9,161 nucleotides of DNA from Collimonas sp. UBA1456 (GTDB lineage: Bacteria > Pseudomonadota > Gammaproteobacteria > Burkholderiales > Burkholderiaceae_D): NCBI GenBank assembly GCA_002325825.1, contig DCSW01000107.1, positions 1-9,161 of the forward strand, in the 5' to 3' direction. Below, piece after piece: positions 1 through 7,378 of this stretch (its first letter is position 1; every line of letters starts with the position of its first letter). The notes beneath the pieces were generated by a model. That model was not told the DNA's origin. It did not search any database and saw only the letters and a program-made list of their open reading frames with translations. The position numbers and the translations under genes are program-made.

Positions 1-15
1 TGACCACAGCAGGGG

Positions 16-55
16 TAACGGATAGGAAGGGGCATTGGATTCTTCCTATCCATTA
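16..55. repeat. Inverted repeat / hairpin, possible terminator
   Basis: A perfect 10-bp inverted repeat, GGATAGGAAG (20-29) and CTTCCTATCC (42-51), encloses a 12-base loop. After one mismatch the stem continues for three more pairs (TAA at 16-18 with TTA at 53-55). No T-run follows on either strand, so a classical intrinsic terminator is not shown. It lies just beyond the 3' end of the minus-strand DUF455 pseudogene, where a terminator would be expected. It could also be one copy of a dispersed palindromic repeat. The structure is seen; the role is inferred. Confidence 0.5.
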
Positions 56-107
56 CAAGAAATCGTTGTTAGAAGAAAATGGTTAGGAACTAGCCGATGC
101 GCATCTT

Positions 108-888
108 TTAGGTCGGTTGCAGCAACGCCTGCAGTTCCTGCTCAGAAAATCGGTCTGCCCGTTGCGCAGCTAGATTGAACGGGCCACTTAATACTGGCAC
201 CCGATGCTGCGCCACCAACGCGGCGGATGTCGCCAGCGGTTTCAGCTGCCGCACCCACACAACCAACCGTACCAATAATTGCCAATTGCCATGTGGCCGA
301 TCTCATCGCGCAGAATCATGTCTATTGGCCGCCGCCTCGTGATCATCCGCCTGGGACAGGCTTGGCGCTAGTGCGCGACGATGCATCCAGTACGCACGCC
401 TCTATCATGCGCGACACCAGTGCCATCCGTGCCAGAATGGCATGACTAATTTTCTTGGTCAGTTCCCATAAACTATCCATGGGCGGAAAAATCACACACC
501 GTATGCAAACCCCCGCGTCTGTATATGACTGGCCAGAAAACTGAAATGATAAGCCTTTTCCTTGGCTACACGCAGCCAATCGGTATAGTAATCATCTGGC
601 ATCCCGGCAAAGCGTCAGATAACATCCAGCGCCAGGTTGATTATGTTGAACTCGATATGCGCCAGGGCATGAATCATCGCCGCGCACCCCTCGAGCGATG
701 CTTGACCTCGCACGGCGGTACCAATTGCGGCTTGGCCGGACGTCCTGGTATGGTCGAGCCGGCAACCAGCAAGCACCCGCCATCAAATATCAGGCTGTGC
801 CCTTGCCAGGCCAGCGCCTACACGCCAGCCACTTTGGCCGTCATGGCTGCCTCGCACAGTCAGTGCAAGGAGCCGTACGCATTTCCAG
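108..888 (-). pseudogene. DUF455 / ferritin-like protein, multiply disrupted
   Basis: Reading the minus strand across several frames recovers an almost full-length DUF455-family (ferritin-like, helical) protein of roughly 260 residues. Recognisable blocks in order are PGRPAKPQLVPP, AMIHALAHIEFNIINLAL, RFAGMPDDYYTDWLRVAKEK, LWELTKKISHAILARMALV, MILRDEIGHMAIGNYWY and the C-terminal SGPFNLAAQRADRFSEQEL, ending at a TAA (108-110). The glutamates and histidines in AHIEFN and DEIGH are the likely metal-binding positions of the family. Lesions: an in-frame TGA at 615-617 where the family has Trp (before RFAGMP), a TAG early in the gene after MTAKVAGV, and frameshifts near 870, 690, 480-500, 350, 330 and 240. 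The N-terminus is eroded; the start near 888 is only a guess. The family's cellular role is not firmly known. No intact protein can be made, so this is a dead gene, probably a fairly recent one because the residues between lesions remain well conserved. Confidence 0.85.
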
Positions 889-1004
889 GGTTGGCAACTC
901 GGCACGTGATTTTAAGAGATAGGGCAAGAATCGACGGAATTGTTCATGGCGATAGCGGTAAAATGATGGCATGGTTGAAAAAAAACTAATAATGGACGAA
1001 GATA

Positions 1005-1031
1005 GTGACATCGAGTGACTGCGGCTATCAT
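1005..1031 (+). promoter_or_regulatory. Candidate promoter for the carbonic anhydrase-hslO pair
   Basis: A TATCAT box (1026-1031, one mismatch to TATAAT) lies about 30 bases before the start codon of the carbonic anhydrase-like gene. A GTGACA (1005-1010, one mismatch to TTGACA) lies upstream at a short 15-base spacing. The spacing is suboptimal, so this is a weak prediction. It is the best sigma-70-like match in the gap between the divergent pseudogene and this gene. Confidence 0.3.
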
Positions 1032-1060
1032 GCTTCGAAACCAGAATTTTACGGAAACTT

Positions 1061-1588
1061 ATGGCCATCTACCAATTGGGTGAAGACGTCCCCAGCATCG
1101 ATCCATCTGCCTACATCGCGCCGACCGCTAATCTGATCGGTAAAGTCAAGGTGGAAGCTAATGTCAGCATCTGGTTCGGCGTCACGATCCGCGGCGACAA
1201 CGAATTGATCATCATCGGCCAGGTCAGCAATGTGCAGGAAAGCAGCACGTTGCATGCCGATATGGGATTCCCGCTGACGCTTGGCAAAAATGTGACTGTT
1301 GGTCATCAGGCAATGCTGCATGGTTGCACAATCGGCGACGGCACCCTGATCGGCATCCAGGCGGTGCTACTGAATGGCGCAAAAATCGGTGAGAATTGCC
1401 TGGTCGGTGCCGGCGCACTGGTCACCGAAGGCAAGGAATTCCCGGACAACTCACTGATCATCGGCTCGCCTGCAAAGATGGCACGGACGCTCAGTGAACA
1501 GGAAATCTCCGCACTCTCCAAGAGTGCCCAACATTATGTCGAGCGCAGCGCGCAATACAAGACTAGCTTAAAAAGCATCAGCGAATAA
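1061..1588 (+). CDS. Gamma-class carbonic anhydrase family protein
   Basis: The gene encodes a 175-residue left-handed beta-helix (hexapeptide-repeat) protein of the YrdA/PaaY/CaiE gamma-carbonic anhydrase-like family. Family members form trimers with a metal site between subunits and may hydrate CO2, although many bacterial members have little measured activity. Hexapeptide repeats run from about residue 12 to 140 (for example YIAPTANLIGKVKVEANVSI and IGDGTLIGIQAVLLNGAKIG). The three metal-ligand histidines are present at 65, 82 and 87 (STLHAD and GHQAMLHGC). The arginine and aspartate of the conserved IRGDN motif are at 44-46. A C-terminal helix follows residue 145. Length is normal for the family. 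The ATG at 1061 gives the expected MAIYQLG start; the ribosome-binding site (GGAAA) is weak. hslO follows about 20 bases downstream on the same strand, suggesting co-transcription. It appears intact. Catalytic activity is inferred from the ligands only. Confidence 0.93.
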   Translation: MAIYQLGEDVPSIDPSAYIAPTANLIGKVKVEANVSIWFGVTIRGDNELIIIGQVSNVQESSTLHADMGFPLTLGKNVTVGHQAMLHGCTIGDGTLIGIQAVLLNGAKIGENCLVGAGALVTEGKEFPDNSLIIGSPAKMARTLSEQEISALSKSAQHYVERSAQYKTSLKSISE

Positions 1589-1608
1589 ATAAAGAAGTGG
1601 AAAAGAAT

Positions 1609-2574
1609 ATGGACGTAATGACAGTCACGGATGTCGGCAACCAGCATAGCGATTCGCTGCAAAAATTCATGGTGGACAATGCCGCGGTGCGCGGCGAACT
1701 GGTCGAGCTGTCGACAACCTGGCAGCAAGTGCTGATGACCCATCATCACTATCCACAGCCGGTGACAACCCTGCTAGGTGAAATGATGGCAGCTGCTGCG
1801 TTAATGTCTGCTAATCTCAAATTCAATGGTGTCATCATCATGCAGATTCACGGGGATGGCCCGGTGCGCTTGTTGGTGGCCGAATGCGATTCGCAACTGC
1901 ATATGCGTGCCACCGCCAAGCTGACGCCGGATGCCGTGATCGACGACGATGCCAGCATGTCGCAACTGGTCAATCTCAATGGCCAGGGACGCTTCGTTAT
2001 TACACTCGATCTGCAAGACAAGATGCCACGCCAGAAATCTTACCAAGGTATCGTCCCGCTGGACGGCGACAGTGTCGCCACCGTCATCGAGAACTACATG
2101 CTGCGCTCGGAGCAGCTCGACACCAAACTGTGGCTGGCTGCCGACGACAAGGTCGCACGCGGCCTGCTGCTGCAGAAATTGCCGAACCATGGCGGCATCG
2201 ATGCATCGGTCAACGACGACCTTGAAACATGGAACCGCTTCATGGCGTTGGGCGGCACAATACAATTAAAAGAGATGCTGACCACCGATATCCAGACTCT
2301 AATGCGGCGTCTGTTCTGGGAAGAGAATATCCGCGTGTTCGAACCGCAGCTACCCAGCTTCAAATGCAATTGTTCACGCGACAAAGTCGGCCACATGCTG
2401 AAAATTTTGGGGCAACCGGAGATCGAGGAAGCGCTGGCGGATTTAGGCAAGCTGACGGTCGATTGCGATTTCTGCGACCAACATTATGAATTCGATAAAT
2501 TAGACTGTGCCCACCTGTTCGCCACCGAAGCGCCCATCGATGCACTGCTACCAAGCGGCAGCAGCAAGCACTAA
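1609..2574 (+). CDS. hslO: Hsp33 redox-regulated molecular chaperone
   Basis: This is the cytoplasmic holdase Hsp33, which is inactive when reduced and zinc-bound. Under oxidative plus heat stress it unfolds, dimerises and binds misfolded proteins. The N-terminal chaperone domain is clear from about residue 15 (DSLQKFMVDNAAVRGELVEL, then THHHYPQPVTTLLGEMMAAA). The C-terminal redox switch is complete: C253-X-C255 (FKCNCS) and C286-X-X-C289 (DCDFC), the four zinc-ligand cysteines. Length is about 321 residues, a little above the family norm owing to a longer N-terminus and a short polar tail. I chose the ATG at 1609 because GGAAAAG lies at good distance upstream. A GTG at 1597 (four residues longer) and an ATG at 1618 are alternatives. 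It follows the carbonic anhydrase-like gene closely and converges with ftsB, with only 16 bases between the two stop codons. No damage is visible. Confidence 0.97.
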   Translation: MDVMTVTDVGNQHSDSLQKFMVDNAAVRGELVELSTTWQQVLMTHHHYPQPVTTLLGEMMAAAALMSANLKFNGVIIMQIHGDGPVRLLVAECDSQLHMRATAKLTPDAVIDDDASMSQLVNLNGQGRFVITLDLQDKMPRQKSYQGIVPLDGDSVATVIENYMLRSEQLDTKLWLAADDKVARGLLLQKLPNHGGIDASVNDDLETWNRFMALGGTIQLKEMLTTDIQTLMRRLFWEENIRVFEPQLPSFKCNCSRDKVGHMLKILGQPEIEEALADLGKLTVDCDFCDQHYEFDKLDCAHLFATEAPIDALLPSGSSKH

Positions 2575-2608
2575 AACAAACCGTGCTAATTCAGGGACGT
2601 TGTTTTTT
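2573..2608. terminator. Possible bidirectional terminator between hslO and ftsB
   Basis: Between the convergent genes, AAAACAA (2573-2579) pairs with TTGTTTT (2600-2606). The stem continues, past a two-base bulge, as CGT (2582-2584) with ACG (2597-2599). On the plus strand the structure ends in a run of six T (2603-2608). It overlaps the hslO stop codon and the last codons of ftsB. The stem is mostly A-T and therefore weak, so the terminator role is an inference from position and the T-run. Confidence 0.35.
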
Positions 2609-2971
2609 CGGTGGCTCATCCGGCACGGCGGCTGCCACTATCTCTTGCACCGCTGTCAATTCTGGATTGGGCGGCGCCGGCGCATAAGCCGAATTGCTGT
2701 TCGGATTGAGTATCTGCACAAAGATCTCATCTTGCTTGATCATCCCGAGTTCACTGCGGGCTCGCTCTTCGATCGCGCCAGTGCCATCTTTCAAATCATT
2801 CACTTCCGAACCCAGCTTGGCGTTACGGGATTTTAATTCATTGATCTTGTCATGCGCCGCGTGCACCTGTTGATCCATATCCCAAACGCGCAGCCAGCCG
2901 CCCTTACCTAGCCACAGTGGGTACTGGACCAGTATGAGTAAAGCGGTCAGGAAAATGGTAATCAGGTGCAT
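2591..2971 (-). CDS. ftsB: Cell division protein FtsB
   Basis: FtsB is a small bitopic inner-membrane protein that forms the FtsQLB complex and helps activate septal peptidoglycan synthesis. The 126-residue product shows one membrane segment at about residues 3-20 (LITIFLTALLILVQYPLWL), then the family's GKGGWLRVW junction. A coiled coil follows at about 32-63 (heptad-like HDKINELKSRNAKLGSEVNDL), then the conserved periplasmic segment AIEERARSELGMIKQDE. The last 35 or so residues are Pro/Ala-rich and end in PPKKQRP. This makes it longer than the roughly 103-residue E. coli protein; the tail is probably disordered. It lies 122 bases downstream of eno on the same strand, the usual order in beta- and gammaproteobacteria. 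There is no obvious Shine-Dalgarno sequence before the ATG at 2971, but the membrane segment begins immediately, so the start is well supported. Confidence 0.95.
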   Translation of the reverse strand: MHLITIFLTALLILVQYPLWLGKGGWLRVWDMDQQVHAAHDKINELKSRNAKLGSEVNDLKDGTGAIEERARSELGMIKQDEIFVQILNPNSNSAYAPAPPNPELTAVQEIVAAAVPDEPPKKQRP

Positions 2972-3093
2972 TGGTATAAACAGTCTTCGTTAGTTCAAGA
3001 TTTACCGCCTACTAAGCCGGAGACCAGAGTCGCACAGAGCATGTAATTCGGGGCACGGGGGTGCTTCATAGAATTTGTCCCGCAAACTATTAA

Positions 3094-4377
3094 TTACTTA
3101 AGATTATAAAAAGCGTCACGACCAGGATAGCTGGCGATATCGCCCAGGTCTTCTTCTATACGCAGCAATTGGTTGTACTTGGCCATGCGATCTGAACGCG
3201 ACATCGATCCGGTCTTGATCTGCAAGACGTTCATGCCAACCGCGATATCGGCAATCGTCGAATCTTCGGTCTCGCCAGAACGATGCGAGATTACCGCAGT
3301 GTAGCCAGCGCGCTTGGCCATTTCAATCGCGGCGAAGGTTTCGGTCAGCGTGCCGATCTGGTTGATTTTGATTAGGATAGAATTGGCGATGTCCTTATCG
3401 ATGCCTTCTTTGAGGATCTTGGTGTTGGTGACAAATAAATCGTCGCCCACGAGTTGGATCTTCTTGCCGAGGGTTTCAGTCAACAACTTCCAACCGTCCC
3501 AGTCATTTTCCGCCATGCCGTCTTCGATGCTGATGATTTTGTACTTGTCGCACCATGATGCTAGCAAACCGGTGAATTGTGCGCCAGTCAAGGTCATACT
3601 TTCACCGGCCAGAAAATAGCTGCCGTCTTTGTAGAATTCACTTGCAGCGCAATCCAGGCCGAGTGCGATTTGAGTACCTGGCTCGTAACCGGCGGCTTCG
3701 ATTGCCTGGATGATCAGCTGCAACGCTTCTTCGTGGCTGGATAGATTCGGTGCAAAGCCGCCTTCGTCGCCAACCGAGGTCGATAAAATTTTGTTGTGGA
3801 GAATTTTCTTCAGCGCGTGGAACACTTCCGCACCGTAACGGAGCGCTTCACGGAAGCTCGGTGCGCCGACCGGGATGATCATGAATTCCTGGATGTCTAG
3901 GTTGTTGTCGGCATGTGCGCCGCCGTTGATGACGTTCATCATTGGCACTGGCATTTGCATCGCGCCACTACCGCCGAAATAACGATACAGCGGCAGGCCA
4001 GCTTCTTCAGCTGCAGCTTTGGCAACTGCCATCGATACCGCTAGCATGGCGTTGGCGCCGAGGCGGCCCTTGTTTTCAGTATCGTCGAGATCGATCAGAG
4101 TACGATCCAGGAACGCTTGTTCGCTGGCATCGAGGCCCATGATGGCTTCAGAAATTTCAGTGTTGATATGTTCGCAAGCTTTCAGCACGCCCTTGCCGCC
4201 GTAACGGCTCTTGTCGCCGTCGCGCAGCTCGATCGCTTCGCGCGAACCAGTGGAAGCGCCGGACGGTACAGCCGCGCGGCCCATGACACCTGATTCTAGC
4301 AGGACGTCGCACTCTACAGTAGGATTACCGCGCGAATCAATGATTTCGCGGCCAATGATGTCAACGATCGCACTCAT
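3094..4377 (-). CDS. eno: Enolase (phosphopyruvate hydratase)
   Basis: The enzyme interconverts 2-phosphoglycerate and phosphoenolpyruvate in glycolysis and gluconeogenesis; in many proteobacteria it is also part of the RNA degradosome. The 427-residue length is standard. The N-terminal domain begins MSAIVDIIGREIIDSRGNPT, with the mobile loop SGAST at 39-43. The barrel carries H155, E164, the GDEGGFAP loop with E205, the Mg ligands D242, E285 and D312, catalytic K337, the SHRSGETED signature (364-372), and K388. These match the E. coli catalytic set with a constant offset of about three to four residues. The start at 4377 is preceded by a good AGGGAAA ribosome-binding site. An in-frame ATG at 4440 would add 21 residues unlike any enolase and is rejected. 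Phosphoenolpyruvate made here is also a substrate of the upstream gene's product, KdsA. The gene appears intact. Confidence 0.98.
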   Translation of the reverse strand: MSAIVDIIGREIIDSRGNPTVECDVLLESGVMGRAAVPSGASTGSREAIELRDGDKSRYGGKGVLKACEHINTEISEAIMGLDASEQAFLDRTLIDLDDTENKGRLGANAMLAVSMAVAKAAAEEAGLPLYRYFGGSGAMQMPVPMMNVINGGAHADNNLDIQEFMIIPVGAPSFREALRYGAEVFHALKKILHNKILSTSVGDEGGFAPNLSSHEEALQLIIQAIEAAGYEPGTQIALGLDCAASEFYKDGSYFLAGESMTLTGAQFTGLLASWCDKYKIISIEDGMAENDWDGWKLLTETLGKKIQLVGDDLFVTNTKILKEGIDKDIANSILIKINQIGTLTETFAAIEMAKRAGYTAVISHRSGETEDSTIADIAVGMNVLQIKTGSMSRSDRMAKYNQLLRIEEDLGDIASYPGRDAFYNLK

Positions 4378-4474
4378 GTATTTCCCTATTAGATAAAAAT
4401 ATTTGCGGGGACGGATTGCACTGCGTGGCGCATGACACACTCCCTGTGCGGCTCTGTCTCCATCTAATCAGATA

Positions 4475-4490
4475 CAACGTCTCAACGTCT
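4475..4490. repeat. 8-bp perfect tandem duplication in the kdsA-eno gap
   Basis: CAACGTCT occurs twice in direct succession at 4475-4482 and 4483-4490. It sits inside the 196-base gap (4378-4573) between kdsA and eno, which holds no convincing gene. On the minus strand, a TTGAAC followed 17 bases later by TGTATC spans this repeat and could be a poor promoter for eno. Nothing else in the gap is recognisable. The repeat may be a simple slippage duplication. Confidence 0.45.
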
Positions 4491-4573
4491 AAAGTTCAAC
4501 GAACATGTATTTCGAGGAGATGTAGGCACGGCCGTAGCATGAATCATCACACCGCCGCCGGCCCCGCAAGCAA

Positions 4574-5428
4574 TCAATCGAAATGGCTTTCGATAAAGCC
4601 ATTCTTTTTGACGACCCGATCCAGGTCTATCATGATAGACAACAATTCTTTAATGCGTCCCAGAAATACGGCGTTCGGTCCATCCGATTTGGCTTCGGCA
4701 GGATTCGGATGGGTTTCCATGAACACGCCAGAAACGCCGACTGCAATCGCTGCGCGCGCCAGCACCGGCACGAATTCGCGCTGACCACCGGAGGTGCTGC
4801 CTTGGCCACCCGGCAACTGCACAGAGTGAGTGGCATCGAACACCACCGGACAACCGGTTTCGCGCATGATCGCCAGCGAGCGCATGTCGGATACCAGGTT
4901 GTTGTAACCGAACGAAGCACCACGCTCGCAAGCCATGAAGTTGTCTTCCGGCAGGCCGACTTCACGTGCAGCGGCGCGTGCCTTGGCAATCACGTTAATC
5001 ATGTCGTGCGGTGCCAGGAACTGGCCCTTCTTGATATTCAATGGCTTGCCGGATTGCGCGCAAGCGTTGATGAAATCGGTCTGGCGGCACAGGAAGGCCG
5101 GCGTCTGCAACACGTCGACTACTGCTGCCACCGGCTTTATTTCATTGATCTCATGGATATCGCTCAGCACCGGCACGCCGCTTTGCGCTTTGACTTCGGC
5201 CAGTATTTCCAATCCTTTTTCCATGCCAAGGCCGCGGAACGACGAACCGGATGAACGGTTCGCCTTGTCGAACGATGATTTATAAATGAAGTTGATGCCC
5301 AGCGAGCTAGTGATCTCCTTCAATTGTTCGGCGGTATCAAGGGCCATCTGACGCGATTCGATTACGCAAGGACCGGCGATCAGAAAGAATGGCTGATCCA
5401 GACCGATATCAAAGCCACAAAGTTTCAT
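4574..5428 (-). CDS. kdsA: 2-dehydro-3-deoxyphosphooctonate aldolase (Kdo-8-P synthase)
   Basis: KdsA condenses phosphoenolpyruvate with arabinose 5-phosphate to give Kdo 8-phosphate, the committed step toward the Kdo sugar of lipopolysaccharide; it acts in the cytoplasm. The 284-residue length is typical. Visible motifs are AGPCVIES (19-26), KSSFDKANRSSGSSFRGLG (50-68), QTPAFLCRQTDF (108-119), ACERGASFGYNNLV (166-179), DATHSVQLPGG (198-208) and METHPNPAEAKSDGPNA (237-253). C21, H201, E238 and D249 match the metal ligands of the metal-dependent class (as in Aquifex aeolicus), whereas the E. coli enzyme has Asn at the Cys position. The ATG at 5428 follows a strong AGGAAG ribosome-binding site (5433-5438) that overlaps the pyrG stop codon. 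The gap to pyrG is only nine bases, so translational coupling in a pyrG-kdsA operon is likely. No lesions are seen. Confidence 0.97.
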   Translation of the reverse strand: MKLCGFDIGLDQPFFLIAGPCVIESRQMALDTAEQLKEITSSLGINFIYKSSFDKANRSSGSSFRGLGMEKGLEILAEVKAQSGVPVLSDIHEINEIKPVAAVVDVLQTPAFLCRQTDFINACAQSGKPLNIKKGQFLAPHDMINVIAKARAAAREVGLPEDNFMACERGASFGYNNLVSDMRSLAIMRETGCPVVFDATHSVQLPGGQGSTSGGQREFVPVLARAAIAVGVSGVFMETHPNPAEAKSDGPNAVFLGRIKELLSIMIDLDRVVKKNGFIESHFD

Positions 5429-5437
5429 GTCACTTCC

Positions 5438-7087
5438 TTACGCTGTGGTGTTGGTTTGTTTGTGTGCCAATGCAGCCTTGATAAATGAAATAAACAACGG
5501 ATGGCCATCACGCGGAGTCGACTTGAATTCCGGGTGATACTGGACGCCGACATACCAAGGATGGGCGTTGTCCCCGGTACGGGGCAATTCCATTATTTCA
5601 CACAAGCCCTCGGTCGGCGTGCGGGCCGAAATTACCAGGCCGGCGGCTTCGATGCGGTCCAGGTAATGGTTGTTAGCTTCGTAGCGATGACGATGGCGTT
5701 CAGTCACGGTCGCGCCGTAGATTTCGGCCGCTAGCGTACTTGGCTTGACGTCACAAGTCTGCGCGCCCAGGCGCATTGTGCCGCCGAGGTCGGAATTGAC
5801 GTCCCGCAGTTCTACCTTGCCGTCATGATTCTGCCATTCGGTGATCAGCGCCACCACCGGCTGGTCAGTTTGCGCGTCGAACTCAGTCGAGTTGGCGAGC
5901 GACAAGCCAGCCCTGTTACGGGCATATTCGAGCAACGCAACTTGCATGCCGAGGCAAATACCAAGGTAAGGAATCTTGTTTTCGCGGGCGAAATGGGCTG
6001 CCGCGATCTTGCCTTCGACCCCGCGCTTGCCAAAGCCGCCCGGCACCAGGATTGCATCGTACTTGGCTAGAGCGCCGGTACCGTTGGCTTCGATTTCTTC
6101 CGAATCCAGATATTCGATATTGATTCGGCTGCCGGTATGGATGCCAGCGTGACGCAAGGCTTCTGTCAACGACTTGTACGATTCGGTCAGGTCGACATAT
6201 TTGCCGACCATTCCGATGGCGACTTCGTAGGTTGGGTTTTCCAGCGCGTGCACTAGCTTGGTCCAGATCGACAAATCGGCCGGCTCCGGTGACAGGCCGA
6301 GCTTTTCGCAGACGATCGCGTCGAGGCCCTGGTCGTGCAGCATTTGCGGAATCTTGTAGATGGTGTCTGCATCCCATACCGAAATCACGGCATCGCCCTG
6401 GACATTCGAGAACAGAGATATTTTGGCGCGTTCGTCCTCAGGGATCGGACGGTCGGCACGGCACAGCAAGGCATCCGGCGAAATACCTATTTCGCGCAGT
6501 TTTTGCACGCTGTGCTGAGTCGGCTTGGTTTTCAGCTCACCGGCGGAGACCAGGTACGGCACCAATGTCAGATGGACAAAGGCAGCCGCTTTATGGCCTG
6601 CGCGCAGACTCAGCTGACGTGCAGCTTCCAGGAAAGGCAGGGATTCGATATCGCCGACAGTGCCGCCGATTTCCACCAGCGCTACGTCGAAACCCTCGGC
6701 GCCGCGGTAGATGTAATCCTGGATTTCGTTGGTGATGTGCGGAATGACCTGCACCGTCTTGCCAAGATATTCGCCGCGGCGCTCCTTGCGGATAACCGAT
6801 TCGTAGATCTGGCCTGTGGTGAAGTTATTGACCCTCTTCATTTTCGTCGTAATGAAGCGTTCATAGTGACCGAGATCGAGATCGGTCTCTGCGCCATCAT
6901 CGGTCACAAACACTTCGCCGTGCTGGAACGGGCTCATGGTGCCTGGATCGACGTTGATGTACGGATCGAGTTTGAGAAGGGTGAGTTTAAGGCCGCGCGA
7001 TTCCAGGATCGCTGCGAGAGAGGCTGCTGCAATCCCTTTACCAAGGGATGAGACAACGCCACCAGTAACAAATACAAACTTAGTCAT
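5438..7087 (-). CDS. pyrG: CTP synthase (glutamine-hydrolysing)
   Basis: CTP synthase aminates UTP to CTP using ATP and glutamine, the last step of pyrimidine nucleotide synthesis. The 549-residue length is normal. The N-terminal synthetase domain (about 1-270) shows FVTGGVVSSLGKG (5-17, P-loop), the DPYINVDPGTMSPFQHGEVF block (41-60), D72 and E140 as Mg ligands, and GGTVGDIES (141-149). The class I glutamine amidotransferase domain (about 290-540) has the oxyanion strand LVPGGFGKRG (347-356), the nucleophile C378 in GICLGMQ, and the H518/E520 pair in QYHPEF. The start at 7087 gives the universal MTKFVFVTGG. The ribosome-binding site is poor, and a seven-base duplication creates a second ATG just upstream (7094), which opens only a four-codon frame. 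It is the first gene of the probable pyrG-kdsA operon. It appears intact. Confidence 0.98.
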   Translation of the reverse strand: MTKFVFVTGGVVSSLGKGIAAASLAAILESRGLKLTLLKLDPYINVDPGTMSPFQHGEVFVTDDGAETDLDLGHYERFITTKMKRVNNFTTGQIYESVIRKERRGEYLGKTVQVIPHITNEIQDYIYRGAEGFDVALVEIGGTVGDIESLPFLEAARQLSLRAGHKAAAFVHLTLVPYLVSAGELKTKPTQHSVQKLREIGISPDALLCRADRPIPEDERAKISLFSNVQGDAVISVWDADTIYKIPQMLHDQGLDAIVCEKLGLSPEPADLSIWTKLVHALENPTYEVAIGMVGKYVDLTESYKSLTEALRHAGIHTGSRINIEYLDSEEIEANGTGALAKYDAILVPGGFGKRGVEGKIAAAHFARENKIPYLGICLGMQVALLEYARNRAGLSLANSTEFDAQTDQPVVALITEWQNHDGKVELRDVNSDLGGTMRLGAQTCDVKPSTLAAEIYGATVTERHRHRYEANNHYLDRIEAAGLVISARTPTEGLCEIMELPRTGDNAHPWYVGVQYHPEFKSTPRDGHPLFISFIKAALAHKQTNTTA

Positions 7088-7131
7088 TAGTCATTACAGA
7101 GGTTGCTGAACGGCACGTGTTAGAAATTCTA

Positions 7132-7137
7132 ATTATA
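7132..7137 (-). promoter_or_regulatory. Candidate -10 box of the pyrG promoter
   Basis: On the minus strand a perfect TATAAT (within GTGTATAATTAG) lies about 45 bases before the pyrG start codon. No clear TTGACA-like -35 is seen 16-18 bases upstream; that stretch is G+C-rich. A consensus -10 immediately before the first gene of the block makes it a plausible start of transcription. Confidence 0.5.
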
Positions 7138-7140
7138 CAC

Positions 7141-7378
7141 CAAAGAGTAGCCACGGCCGCCCCTTATGACCTGAAAAATCGTACCGTTTGTTGGTTTGCC
7201 GCCGCAACCGACACTCGCTGTGTCTGCGAAAAATGGCACCTCCTGTAATAATTTTCGACCTATGGTTCATAGCCATCAACGCTTTTCCGCGCCGCCTGCC
7301 GAACGTGCCTATCTCGCCATTGCTGCAATCACGTGTTGCACCAAAACCGCAGTATTTCATAACCAGGTACCTGGCGTC
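7141..7378. other. Unassigned intergenic stretch
   Basis: This stretch separates the pyrG promoter from the first recognisable residue of the MFS pseudogene. Short open frames exist on both strands, but none gives a protein I recognise and none has convincing codon structure. It may hold eroded promoter or regulator sequence for the efflux locus. I see no repeat, hairpin or RNA gene in it. Confidence 0.4.

Noticed and set aside
525..989. Plus-strand open frame of about 154 codons
   Set aside because: It lies antisense to the DUF455 pseudogene, its translation resembles no family I know, and the minus-strand reading explains the sequence.
1801..2265. Minus-strand open frame of about 154 codons inside hslO
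   Set aside because: It is an antisense shadow of a clear Hsp33 coding sequence.
4378..4440. Upstream extension of eno to an ATG at 4440
   Set aside because: The extra 21 residues do not resemble any enolase, whereas the ATG at 4377 has a good ribosome-binding site and the canonical MSAIVDIIGRE start.
4583..5254. Plus-strand open frame of about 223 codons
   Set aside because: It is antisense to the intact kdsA gene, and its His/Arg-rich product is typical of a shadow frame.
6335..7051. Plus-strand open frame of about 238 codons
   Set aside because: It is antisense to the intact, fully motif-bearing pyrG gene; no independent evidence of coding.
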